The notes under the pieces are model-generated. The model was not told where the DNA came from. It saw nothing but the letters and a program-made list of their open reading frames with translations, and made no database searches. Below, one piece after another: positions 20,897-28,488 of a stretch of DNA of 40,483 nt. Both the position numbers and the translations under genes were made by a program. The stretch comes from Anaerolineae bacterium (GTDB lineage: Bacteria; Chloroflexota; Anaerolineae; Anaerolineales; Villigracilaceae), in NCBI GenBank assembly GCA_022616105.1, contig JAKEFL010000356.1, positions 1 through 40,483 of the forward strand, in the 5' to 3' direction. Each line of letters begins with the position of its first letter. Position 1 is the stretch's first letter.

Positions 20897-22651
20897 ATGA
20901 ATTCCTCCCGACTTAAAAACGAAGGCTGGCTGTATTGGCTAGCCTTTCTTCTCGCCCTGGGTTTTCGATTCATCCAACTTGGTGCAAGCCCTTTAACCGA
21001 CTCTGAAGCAAATTTGGCTCTACAAGCCCTGCATATTGCGCAGGGCAAGAGTCCGTTGCTTGATCCTCAGCCTGCATACATTCTCTTTACCAGTATTCTT
21101 TTTGCGATCATCGAAAGCACGAACTTTATGGCGCGCTTCGTCCCTGCACTGATTGGGAGTACGCTTGTCTTTGTTCCTTATTTCTTTCGTGAAAAGATCA
21201 ACGCACGTCCCGCTTTGATCCTTGCCTTCCTCTTTGCATTTGATCCCGGGCTTGTCGCGCTCTCGCGCCAGGCAGGTGGAACAATCCTTGCAGTAACGTT
21301 TCTGCTGTTTGCCTGGGGGATGTGGATCAATCGACGCGCCATCCCAACCGGAATTTTCGCAGGCTTGGCGCTTCTCTCTGGACCTTCGCTGTGGGCTGGT
21401 ATCCTCGCCCTCGCGCTCACACGGTTTTTCTTACAAGGAATGCAATCAAGGATCAACACCGATCAGTCATCAATCGAAAATCGTAAATCGGAACTCGTAA
21501 ATCAAGAATCCCCAATTACTAATTACCAATTACAACCCGCCCTCCTCTCTCTCATCCTCACCCTCCTCCTCGGCGGCACACTCTTCTTTCTCTCACCCAA
21601 TGGACTCAGCGCGTGGCTTTCGTCTCTGCCGGAATATTTGGCAGGCTGGGTCTCGCCTTCTGCGATGACACCGGGACGTATGCTGCTGGCTTTTTTTGTG
21701 TATGAGCCACTGGGACTTTTCATCGCAGCGCTTTCGATCATTCGCGGCTTTCGAACGAAAAGCGAACATATCAATCGTTTGAGTCTCTGGCTTGGTGTCT
21801 CATTACTTCTTGGGATCTTTTATCGGCAAGCCACCGGACTCGTCTGGGTTATTGTCCCATTACTCACACTCGCTGCAATGGAGCTCTCGCGCAGTATGAA
21901 CATCCGTTCTGAGGAACGTGTGGAAGTTGGCGTGGTCGTCATGGCAGTACTTATTCTTTTGATATATATCTGGTTTAACATTTCCAATATTGCTGTCAAT
22001 CCATATACCCAGATTCCTGCTGTGATGCCGTTCTTTGGTGAAGTCCAAAATCCGCGCTACATGATCCTGTATGGCGCATCAGCAATACTTATTGTGTGCA
22101 TTATGATGGTGGGGTTTGGCTGGTCGCCGCGTACTGCGAGGCTTGGTACTGCATGGTCTTTTACGATCTTTTTCAGCGTTTACAGCCTCGCCGCAGCCTG
22201 GGGCGCAAGCGGATTAAGAAACCCAACCGGCGTGGAATTATGGACCCCAGACCCAAAACCTCTCCAGGCAGATTTGCTTCTCGCCAGCGTGAACGATATC
22301 TCTGAATTCAGTCTCGGTCACGTGAACTCTCAACCTGTCACCATTATGGGAATCGATTCGCCCGCACTGGAGTGGGTCCTGCGAAACCATGCAGTGGAGG
22401 TTGTTTCAGCGCTTGACCCGCAGGTCGCGCCGCCGCTTGTCATCACGCCACCCATGGACGACCTAAGCCTGCCATCCGCTTATCGCGGGCAGGATTTCAC
22501 CTGGAGACAAACACTATTATGGGATCAAATCCGAAACCCCGATTGGTGGAGCTGGCTGGTCTATCGTCAACTGCCAAGAGAAAATGAAATGATCGTCTTA
22601 TGGGCACGCGACGATCTGTTCCCAGATGCGCGCGAAAATACTGCTCCTTGA
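20897..22651 (+). CDS. Agl23-like (TIGR03663-type) multi-pass membrane protein
   Basis: 584 residues with about twelve hydrophobic helices. The N-terminal loop LGASPLTDSEANLALQALHI near residue 32 occupies the position of the acidic GT-C motif, here D-S-E. LSRQAGGTILAVTFLLFAWG and the C-terminal soluble part (SPALEWVLRNHAVEVVSAL) fit the family called 'flippase activity-associated protein Agl23'. As I recall, that family is found nearly always in genomes with YYY proteins and often beside them, which is the case here. This is family-level inference; a generic GT39 assignment is the alternative. A polar repeat-derived insert lies at residues about 192-213. Confidence 0.65.
   Translation: MNSSRLKNEGWLYWLAFLLALGFRFIQLGASPLTDSEANLALQALHIAQGKSPLLDPQPAYILFTSILFAIIESTNFMARFVPALIGSTLVFVPYFFREKINARPALILAFLFAFDPGLVALSRQAGGTILAVTFLLFAWGMWINRRAIPTGIFAGLALLSGPSLWAGILALALTRFFLQGMQSRINTDQSSIENRKSELVNQESPITNYQLQPALLSLILTLLLGGTLFFLSPNGLSAWLSSLPEYLAGWVSPSAMTPGRMLLAFFVYEPLGLFIAALSIIRGFRTKSEHINRLSLWLGVSLLLGIFYRQATGLVWVIVPLLTLAAMELSRSMNIRSEERVEVGVVVMAVLILLIYIWFNISNIAVNPYTQIPAVMPFFGEVQNPRYMILYGASAILIVCIMMVGFGWSPRTARLGTAWSFTIFFSVYSLAAAWGASGLRNPTGVELWTPDPKPLQADLLLASVNDISEFSLGHVNSQPVTIMGIDSPALEWVLRNHAVEVVSALDPQVAPPLVITPPMDDLSLPSAYRGQDFTWRQTLLWDQIRNPDWWSWLVYRQLPRENEMIVLWARDDLFPDARENTAP
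21471..21534 (+). repeat. ATCGTAAATC/CCAATTAC repeat units inside the Agl23-like gene
   Basis: CAATCGAAAATCGTAAATCG, CTCGTAAATC and CCAATTACTAATTACCAATT follow one another in frame, coding for SSIENRKSELVNQESPITNY. The same units make up the intergenic gap at 17936-18052 and the in-frame insert at 18287-18306 (IVNRKSE). Confidence 0.7.
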
Positions 22652-22698
22652 GTGAAGCTATAGGGATGATAATCAGAGTTACCGATTTCCGTTCGTCT

Positions 22699-22762
22699 AA
22701 CCACTGAGACACGGAGACACTGAGAAAAATCAAAAACTCCGTGACTCCGTGTCTCAGTGGTT
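22699..22762. repeat. Perfect 18-bp inverted repeat CACTGAGACACGGAG
   Basis: AACCACTGAGACACGGAG (22699-22716) and CTCCGTGTCTCAGTGGTT (22745-22762) are exact reverse complements, with a 28-base loop that itself contains ACTGAG and CTCCGTGA. It lies between the Agl23-like gene and cmk. The sequence resembles the elements at 20612-20659 and 20842-20870, so the Agl23-like gene is bracketed by this family. Confidence 0.85.
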
Positions 22763-22783
22763 CAGAAAGGAGTTTGCAATCGT

Positions 22784-22789
22784 TATTAT
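22784..22789 (+). promoter_or_regulatory. -10 hexamer, leaderless start of cmk
   Basis: TATTAT ends 6 bases before the ATG at 22796. A weak -35 candidate TTCAGA (22761-22766, four of six consensus bases) has 17-base spacing and overlaps the end of the inverted repeat. Confidence 0.5.
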
Positions 22790-22795
22790 TTGCTT

Positions 22796-23500
22796 ATGAA
22801 AGAGATCTATAACACAATGCCTTCTTCCAACCGACCTTCCATGATCGCCATTGACGGGCCCGCTGCGTCAGGAAAATCCACGATCGGTTTACGACTTGCC
22901 AGCGCGCTTGGTTATCTTTTTTTTGATACGGGCCTAATGTATCGCGCCGTCACTTGGCTCGCGCTGGATCACGATATGAACCTCCACGATGAAGCCGCGA
23001 TCACTGCATTGGCGGAGAAAACACAAATTGATGTCGCGCCAGCCTCAAAGTCCGATGGGCGCGCTTGTGATGTACTTGTTGCAGGAAGGGATATTACCTG
23101 GCAAACACGCCTGCCCGAAGTGGATGCGAACGTTTCTGTCGTCTCTGCCTATCGCGGAGTTCGCGCCGCGTTGAGTTCACAACAAAGGCGCATCGGGAAA
23201 CGCGGTCAGATTGTGATGGTCGGGCGCGATATTGGAACGGTCGTGTTGCCTGATGCGGATCTAAAAATTTATCTCGATGCCAGTGCCGAGGAACGCGCAA
23301 AGAGACGATATGATGAAATCATCGCGCGCGGCGGATCAGCGGACTATCATAATATTCTTGCCAAAGTGATCGAACGTGACCGCATCGATTCGACCCGCGA
23401 TGTGGCTCCGTTAAAAGCAGCTGAAGATGCCGTTGTGCTTCACACCGATAAACTCACTGTAGATGAGGTTTTTGAACAGGTAATAGCTTTATGCAAATGA
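22796..23500 (+). CDS. cmk: Cytidylate kinase
   Basis: Phosphorylates CMP and dCMP with ATP. 234 residues, near the family norm of 220-230. AIDGPAASGKST near residues 17-28 is the P-loop and first strand; FDTGLMYRAVTW near residue 44 binds CMP; VMVGRDIGTVVLPDADLKIYL and the DRIDSTRDVAPLKAAEDAV block are Cmk signatures. I start at the ATG at 22796, placed 6 bases after a -10 hexamer; a GTG at 22757 lies inside the upstream inverted repeat and adds unrelated residues. ATGs inside (22817) could also serve. The stop overlaps the next gene, so cmk and the two acyltransferases form one operon, a common pairing of Cmk with PlsC. Confidence 0.96.
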   Translation: MKEIYNTMPSSNRPSMIAIDGPAASGKSTIGLRLASALGYLFFDTGLMYRAVTWLALDHDMNLHDEAAITALAEKTQIDVAPASKSDGRACDVLVAGRDITWQTRLPEVDANVSVVSAYRGVRAALSSQQRRIGKRGQIVMVGRDIGTVVLPDADLKIYLDASAEERAKRRYDEIIARGGSADYHNILAKVIERDRIDSTRDVAPLKAAEDAVVLHTDKLTVDEVFEQVIALCK

Positions 23501-24192
23501 GTGACACGGACGTGTATCATGTGCCATTTCAATTTCGGGTCAGCAGACCAATTTTAAAGCCAGTCTTCCGCGCCATTTTCCGTATGTTGGCAAGTGTAAA
23601 GATTGTTGGGAAGGAAAATATTCCATATGGTAAACCTTATGTCGTTGCCATAAATCATATCTCGATCTTCGACCCTCCATTTGCAGGCGCGTTCTGGCCC
23701 GAACAACTGGAAATCATTGGCGCAGCAGATGTGTTCGATAAGCCCAGTCAGGGCTGGCTGCTAAAAGCATACGGGGTAATTCCAGTGCATCGCGGTGATT
23801 ATGATCGCGTATTGCTTACTAAAATCGTTCGCATTCTGAAATCGGGCTTTCCACTTTTGATCGCACCGGAAGGTGGTCGTTCACATGTGCCTGCAATGCG
23901 CCGTGCAAAACCAGGCGTGGCTTACATCATTGAACAGACAGGTGTGCCTGTATTGCCTGTTGGGCTTGTGGGAACGACCAAAGATTTCTGGCAGCGCGCC
24001 AAACGCGGTGAAAAACCACCGCTCGAAATGCAGATCGGCAAACTCATTACCCTGCCTGAGATAACAACCAAAGGGACAGCAAGACACACAGCGCGGCAGA
24101 AAAACGCGGACCTGGTCATGTTTCATCTCGCTGGACTTCTCCCTGAGGAATATCGCGGCGTCTATGCAGAATCAGCCATCCTCCCCGCCTAA
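23491..24192 (+). CDS. 1-acyl-sn-glycerol-3-phosphate acyltransferase family (PlsC-like)
   Basis: 233 residues. INHISIFDPPF near residue 51 is the catalytic H-x4-D motif, with NH before it. APEGGRS near residue 128 is the substrate-phosphate-binding block III (EGTRS in many enzymes). GVPVLPVGLVG is block IV. It attaches acyl groups to lysophosphatidic acid or a related acceptor at the inner membrane face. The ATG at 23491 overlaps cmk by ten bases; a second ATG at 23497 gives the common ATGA coupling and may be the real start. The gene overlaps the next by 29 bases. Confidence 0.9.
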   Translation: MQMSDTDVYHVPFQFRVSRPILKPVFRAIFRMLASVKIVGKENIPYGKPYVVAINHISIFDPPFAGAFWPEQLEIIGAADVFDKPSQGWLLKAYGVIPVHRGDYDRVLLTKIVRILKSGFPLLIAPEGGRSHVPAMRRAKPGVAYIIEQTGVPVLPVGLVGTTKDFWQRAKRGEKPPLEMQIGKLITLPEITTKGTARHTARQKNADLVMFHLAGLLPEEYRGVYAESAILPA

Positions 24193-24895
24193 ACCTGTCA
24201 CCGATGTGTGGCAGCCCGACCTGGTCGCGTTGCCGCGCCTTACTTTTGCTCGCCGCGCGTTTCGGATTTTCTTTCGCGGGCTGGCAAAACTCGTCACATT
24301 CTTTACGATGCGTCCCATTGTAAGTGGACTGGAAAATTTCCCGAAGCGCGGACCTGCCTTGATCGTCATCAATCATCTTGGTGATGCGGATGTAGTTTTG
24401 GTAGGCGCTTCGATCCCGACAACCATTGATGGAATGGGAAAGATCGAATTGATCGATGAGTGGGTAGGACCTATTTTGCGCGCATACGGAGTCATCTGGG
24501 TGCATCGCGGCAGACCAGATCGCCGCGCCTTACGCGCTGCATTGGATGCGTTAGCCCAGGGACGTATGGTGGGGCTTGCACCTGAGGGGAGGCAATCTGT
24601 CACTGGCGGTCTGGAGGATGGTAATGAAGGCGCGGCTTTCCTGGCGATGAAATCTGGCGCGCCGATCGTTCCAATTGCAATGACGGGTACAGAAAATGAA
24701 AATACCTATGGTCATTTGAAAAGATGGAAGCGAGCACGCGTCACATTGACAGTGGGGAAACCGTTCCTTTTGCGGGAACAGGCTGATCGTCAGGCAATGC
24801 TGCGTGAGGGAACGCGGCAGATCATGGAATCGCTGGCAAATCTTCTTCCCGAATCCTATCGCGGGAATTACAAACCTAATTCAGAGAGTGGCTAA
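24164..24895 (+). CDS. Second PlsC-like acyltransferase
   Basis: 243 residues. INHLGDADVVLV near residue 69 has the H-x4-D motif, and APEGRQS near residue 141 replaces the EGTRS box. An N-terminal tail (MQNQPSSPPKPVTDVWQPDL) precedes the catalytic domain. It differs enough from the upstream enzyme that a different acceptor or chain position is likely. The two may make lysophosphatidate and phosphatidate in turn, or one may acylate a glycolipid, but the sequence alone cannot say. It overlaps the upstream gene by 29 bases and ends the operon. Confidence 0.9.
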   Translation: MQNQPSSPPKPVTDVWQPDLVALPRLTFARRAFRIFFRGLAKLVTFFTMRPIVSGLENFPKRGPALIVINHLGDADVVLVGASIPTTIDGMGKIELIDEWVGPILRAYGVIWVHRGRPDRRALRAALDALAQGRMVGLAPEGRQSVTGGLEDGNEGAAFLAMKSGAPIVPIAMTGTENENTYGHLKRWKRARVTLTVGKPFLLREQADRQAMLREGTRQIMESLANLLPESYRGNYKPNSESG

Positions 24896-24916
24896 TATCA
24901 ATAAAACAAACATTCC

Positions 24917-25073
24917 GTCATTGCGAGGAGGGCTGGTGGTTGAGACGCAAGCAGTCGAAACCCAGCCTGACGAAGCAATCTCCAATCCCGTAAGGGACGC
25001 TGCGCGGCTTCGCCCTAACGGGCTCGCAACACCTGCATGATTTGCTAAGCAAATCACACGCAGGTGCAAGTGT
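24917..25073. repeat. Nested repeat mosaic upstream of the sensor kinase
   Basis: From the left: GTCATTGCGAG (24917-24927); GGCTGG...CCAGCC arms enclosing a GGTGGTTGAG...TCGAAACCC fragment (24931-24967); GAAGCAATCTC (24972-24982); a near-palindrome CCCGTAAGGG/CCCTAACGGG (24987-24996, 25013-25022); and an inverted CACTTGCACC element with the GATTTGCTAAGCAAATC core (25029-25073). Fragments of four families sit inside one another, which suggests serial insertion. No gene is present. Confidence 0.75.
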
Positions 25074-25142
25074 GACGGGTTATGTCCTGGGTTTTAGGTA
25101 CTCTCCCAATTCATAGTAACTTCCTTGCGCCTGAATTAACGC

Positions 25143-25148
25143 TATAAT
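25143..25148 (+). promoter_or_regulatory. -10 hexamer, leaderless start of the sensor kinase
   Basis: A consensus TATAAT ends 8 bases before the ATG at 25157, with no ribosome binding site between. No clear -35 box at the usual distance. Confidence 0.55.
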
Positions 25149-25156
25149 CGTTGCTT

Positions 25157-28100
25157 ATGCAATTCCTGGCAACGCTGTTGACGCATCTTGCCTATTTAAA
25201 TCCCATTCCTCTTGCAGGATGGCTGGTATGGCTTGGGCTGGCAGGGCTGCTGGGGCTTGCTCTTCAAAATTGGCGGAAATATCAACCTAAATGGAATACG
25301 CGCGCCTGGGTGATATTCGCCGCGTTGATTTTTGGGACACTCATTGCAACTTTATTTTTCGGTTTGGAATTTTCGACAGGTTCTGCCCTGCCAGTACCCG
25401 GCTTGCCTGATGACCCGCCGGGCTCCACCATGATGATCTTTTCTGCGTTACCATGGACGTTGGCAGGCGGCTTGCTGGGTCCGTTTGCCGCGGCAGGGTT
25501 GGGAATGTTGAGTGGGTTGTTACGCGGGATATGGGATACACACAGTCTTTTCACAATGATTGACCTGGGTTTAATGGGAACTTTGTTCGCAGTCGCGAAC
25601 CGGCAGCGTTATCGCACATTCATCTATCGATTATTAAGACAACCTCTGATAAGCGCATTAAGCCTTACGTTATTCCATGCTTTGCTCTTTGTGTTGAGCG
25701 CGTTCTTTACTGTTTCCACCACTGCATCTGTTACTGAAAGATTGGATTACGCGTTGAGTAATCTCGGAGTGGCAAGCATTGCCTTTGGTGGAGAGATGCT
25801 GATCGCGGGTCTGGCTGCACAGGTGATCGCGTCCGTCTTTCCGTCGCGTTGGGGTGAGTTGGGTATGCTCCAGCCTTCGCCAGCAGAAAAAAGTATCGAG
25901 ACTCGTTTCATTTTCGGCACAGGCACAATCGTTTCCATTCTCCTCATTACACTTCTGGTTGGTGATTGGGTGGTTGCTGGTACAGCGGCGCGCAATCTAT
26001 TAAGAGATCGGCTTAAGAGTTCAGCAGAACTGGCATCGCAAAATGTTCCATTCTTTCTCGAGACGGGCCAAAACCTTGCTGCACAAATCGCAAACGATCC
26101 ACGCTTGCAGGATCCAAATGCTGATGTCTCCGCGATCCTCAGTGAACGTATTCAATCCATCCCATACTTCAATCAACTCGTCGTGATTGACATGCAGACT
26201 CGGAACATCATTGCAAGTTATCCAGCCGAACCCATATTTCAGATTACCAGACCAGAAGAGGATGGTTTGTCCCTGATCCAACAGGGTGTGCCGAATCAAA
26301 TTTATACAGTTCCCCCAGCTGAGGCAGGAGGCGCGGCGGGTACATCTTTTCTCGCAGCCATTCCGCAAATGGGACGTGTTGTAATCGGCCGCACTTATTT
26401 GAGCGCGAATCCATACACTCGCTCACTTGTCAATAACCTCAACAGCCTTGCTGAGGTAAATGGTGAAGGTAAGTTAATTGCGGATGGCATGATCGTTTAT
26501 CACTCCCAGGCAACACAAACATGGACTCCGTATCAGGGCGAAGGCAGTGATGCACCTGCCTTCTTTGACGAACCCGCCTCTCTTGGGACCCGACAACTGG
26601 TCTATTATCAACCGGTGGAGGGCTATCCCTGGGCAGTTGTGCTCACCATCCCCGCGCAGGCGGCACAGCAACTTGCAATTAACATTGCATTGCCAATCTC
26701 ACTGATGATCATCTTGCTCGGCATCGTCGCGTTGATCTCGATGCGTGTGAATCTACGCGCGGTAACTGGCTCATTGCAGAGCCTTGCAACAGAAGCAGGA
26801 CACATTGCAACTGGCAGGCTGGATCGCCCGCTTAATACTGAAGGTGTGGATGAACTCGGTGAACTGCGGCGCGCTTTCGAGCAAATGCGCGTTAGTTTAC
26901 AGGCCCGCCTTCAGGACCTCAACCGTCTGTTAGTTGCCAGTCAGGGTGTTGCTGCGAGTCTCACACTTGGCGATGCGCTGCGCCCTGTGCTTGAAGCAGT
27001 GATCGATAACGGCGCGAGTTCTGCGCGCGTGGTGCTCGTGCGCGATATGCTTCCCACCACCGTCGAAACGCCTCTCCGTTTTGCAGATGGAATTGAGCAG
27101 GATGTGTACATGCATCTCGATCAACAAATCCTTGCACTTACCGAAGAGCAGGAGCGATTGGTGATGGCGACTCTTTCACGGACGCGCGGCTTGATGATGG
27201 ACCCCAACCTGCCTCACCCTGAATCTTTGATCGCGATCGCGCTGCGGCATGAGAGTCGTTTTTATGGCGTTCTCTGGGCAGCCTATAACCAGCAGCGTAT
27301 CTTTTCCGAGGCAGATATCCGTTTTATCAACACACTTGCAAGCCAGGCTGCACTGGCAGTTACAAATATCCGTTTGTTCCTGACTGTTGAGGTGAGTCGG
27401 CGTCAGCTTGAAGCGATTCTTAACTCCACACCAGACCCGGTTTTGGTCACAGATGCGTCGAACCGCATGATATTGGCGAACCCGGCCGCGGGTCACGTTT
27501 TTGGCGTAACGATCCGCAGGGGCGAGAGACCCGATGTTGAGCGGACGATTCAAGTGAAGGCATTGAATGAATTGCTTCTGGCATCCACCGCAGAGCGGCG
27601 TTCAGCGGAGATCCGCATGCCCGATGGGAAAACGTATCTCGCCATGGCATCCGCGATGACGGCTGATGGCAGGACGATCGGTCGTGTGTGTATTTTGCGG
27701 GATGTGACACAACTCAAAGAGATTGATACGTTAAAGTCTGATTTCGTCGCAACGGTAAGCCATGACTTGCGTTCGCCTCTCACACTGATGCGCGGTTATG
27801 CAACCATGCTTGAGATGGCTGGCGCTCTAAATGAACAGCAAAAGAGTTATGCAAAGATGATCGTGCAGGGTGTGGATAACATGGCGAAGCTGGTCAATAA
27901 CCTGCTTGATCTAGGTCGTATTGATTTCGGTGTTGGCTTGCAGGTTGAGAGCATCCCGGTGCTTGATATTCTGGAGCGTGTGACAGGCAGCTTGCAAATG
28001 CATGCAAAGCAAAAGCATATCTCATTAGGTGTGGAAATCCCGAAAGATATGCCACATGCGATTGAAGCAGATCAATCCCTGTTGCATCAGGCGATCTATA

Positions 28101-28429
28101 ACCTTGTGGAGAATGCCCTCAAATATACACCCGACGGCGGAGAGGTCATGATTGAACTTCAAACATCCGCGTCTGCATTGACGTTTGCAGTGCAGGATAG
28201 CGGCATTGGCATTCCAAAAAGTGATCTGCCTCGTTTGTTTGAAAAGTTCTATCGCGGCACCAATCGCGAGGCACTGGCTCAACGCGGCACCGGTCTTGGG
28301 CTTGCAATTGTCAAGTCCATTGCTGAACGTCATGGGGGCAAGGTTTGGGTTGAGAGTGAACTCGGCAAAGGAAGCACTTTTCATTTGCAGGTTCCACTTG
28401 AACAGCCCAACGAACTCCAGAGTGGTTAA
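25157..28429 (+). CDS. Hybrid-sensing membrane histidine kinase (MASE-like, extracytoplasmic sensor, HAMP, GAF, PAS, HisKA, HATPase)
   Basis: 1090 residues from the ATG at 25157. Residues 1-235 hold several membrane helices; another near 255-275 is followed by an extracytoplasmic domain (about 280-505) that looks like a dCache sensor, then a helix at 505-527 and HAMP to about 590. GAF (593-741) and PAS (745-855) follow. The phosphorylated His869 is in ATVSHDLRSPLTLMRGY; the ATP site shows NLVENALKYTPDGG (N box), DSGIGIPKSDLPRLFEKFYRG and GTGLGLAIVKS. No receiver domain is fused and no regulator gene is adjacent, so it is an orphan kinase. The only regulator in the window is about 11 kb away on the other strand. 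The stimulus cannot be read. Confidence 0.92.
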   Translation: MQFLATLLTHLAYLNPIPLAGWLVWLGLAGLLGLALQNWRKYQPKWNTRAWVIFAALIFGTLIATLFFGLEFSTGSALPVPGLPDDPPGSTMMIFSALPWTLAGGLLGPFAAAGLGMLSGLLRGIWDTHSLFTMIDLGLMGTLFAVANRQRYRTFIYRLLRQPLISALSLTLFHALLFVLSAFFTVSTTASVTERLDYALSNLGVASIAFGGEMLIAGLAAQVIASVFPSRWGELGMLQPSPAEKSIETRFIFGTGTIVSILLITLLVGDWVVAGTAARNLLRDRLKSSAELASQNVPFFLETGQNLAAQIANDPRLQDPNADVSAILSERIQSIPYFNQLVVIDMQTRNIIASYPAEPIFQITRPEEDGLSLIQQGVPNQIYTVPPAEAGGAAGTSFLAAIPQMGRVVIGRTYLSANPYTRSLVNNLNSLAEVNGEGKLIADGMIVYHSQATQTWTPYQGEGSDAPAFFDEPASLGTRQLVYYQPVEGYPWAVVLTIPAQAAQQLAINIALPISLMIILLGIVALISMRVNLRAVTGSLQSLATEAGHIATGRLDRPLNTEGVDELGELRRAFEQMRVSLQARLQDLNRLLVASQGVAASLTLGDALRPVLEAVIDNGASSARVVLVRDMLPTTVETPLRFADGIEQDVYMHLDQQILALTEEQERLVMATLSRTRGLMMDPNLPHPESLIAIALRHESRFYGVLWAAYNQQRIFSEADIRFINTLASQAALAVTNIRLFLTVEVSRRQLEAILNSTPDPVLVTDASNRMILANPAAGHVFGVTIRRGERPDVERTIQVKALNELLLASTAERRSAEIRMPDGKTYLAMASAMTADGRTIGRVCILRDVTQLKEIDTLKSDFVATVSHDLRSPLTLMRGYATMLEMAGALNEQQKSYAKMIVQGVDNMAKLVNNLLDLGRIDFGVGLQVESIPVLDILERVTGSLQMHAKQKHISLGVEIPKDMPHAIEADQSLLHQAIYNLVENALKYTPDGGEVMIELQTSASALTFAVQDSGIGIPKSDLPRLFEKFYRGTNREALAQRGTGLGLAIVKSIAERHGGKVWVESELGKGSTFHLQVPLEQPNELQSG

Positions 28430-28444
28430 CGTATAAAATCGGCT

Positions 28445-28450
28445 TATAAT
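28445..28450 (+). promoter_or_regulatory. -10 hexamer of the KimA-like operon
   Basis: TATAAT lies 38 bases before the ATG at 28489. The short leader contains two small stems: CTCG/CGAG (28459-28470) and GTATC/GATAC (28472-28484). There is no room for a c-di-AMP riboswitch of the ydaO class, which would need more than 100 bases. Confidence 0.5.
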
Positions 28451-28488
28451 GTAAAACGCTCGAAAGCGAGAGTATCTTTGATACAGAT

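Noticed and set aside
27176-27710. Long antisense frames in the sensor kinase
   Set aside because: They are mirror frames of the GAF and PAS coding region; composition is typical of antisense shadows.
28451-28488. c-di-AMP (ydaO) riboswitch before the KimA-like gene
   Set aside because: The leader is only about 30 bases, far too short; only two small stems are present.
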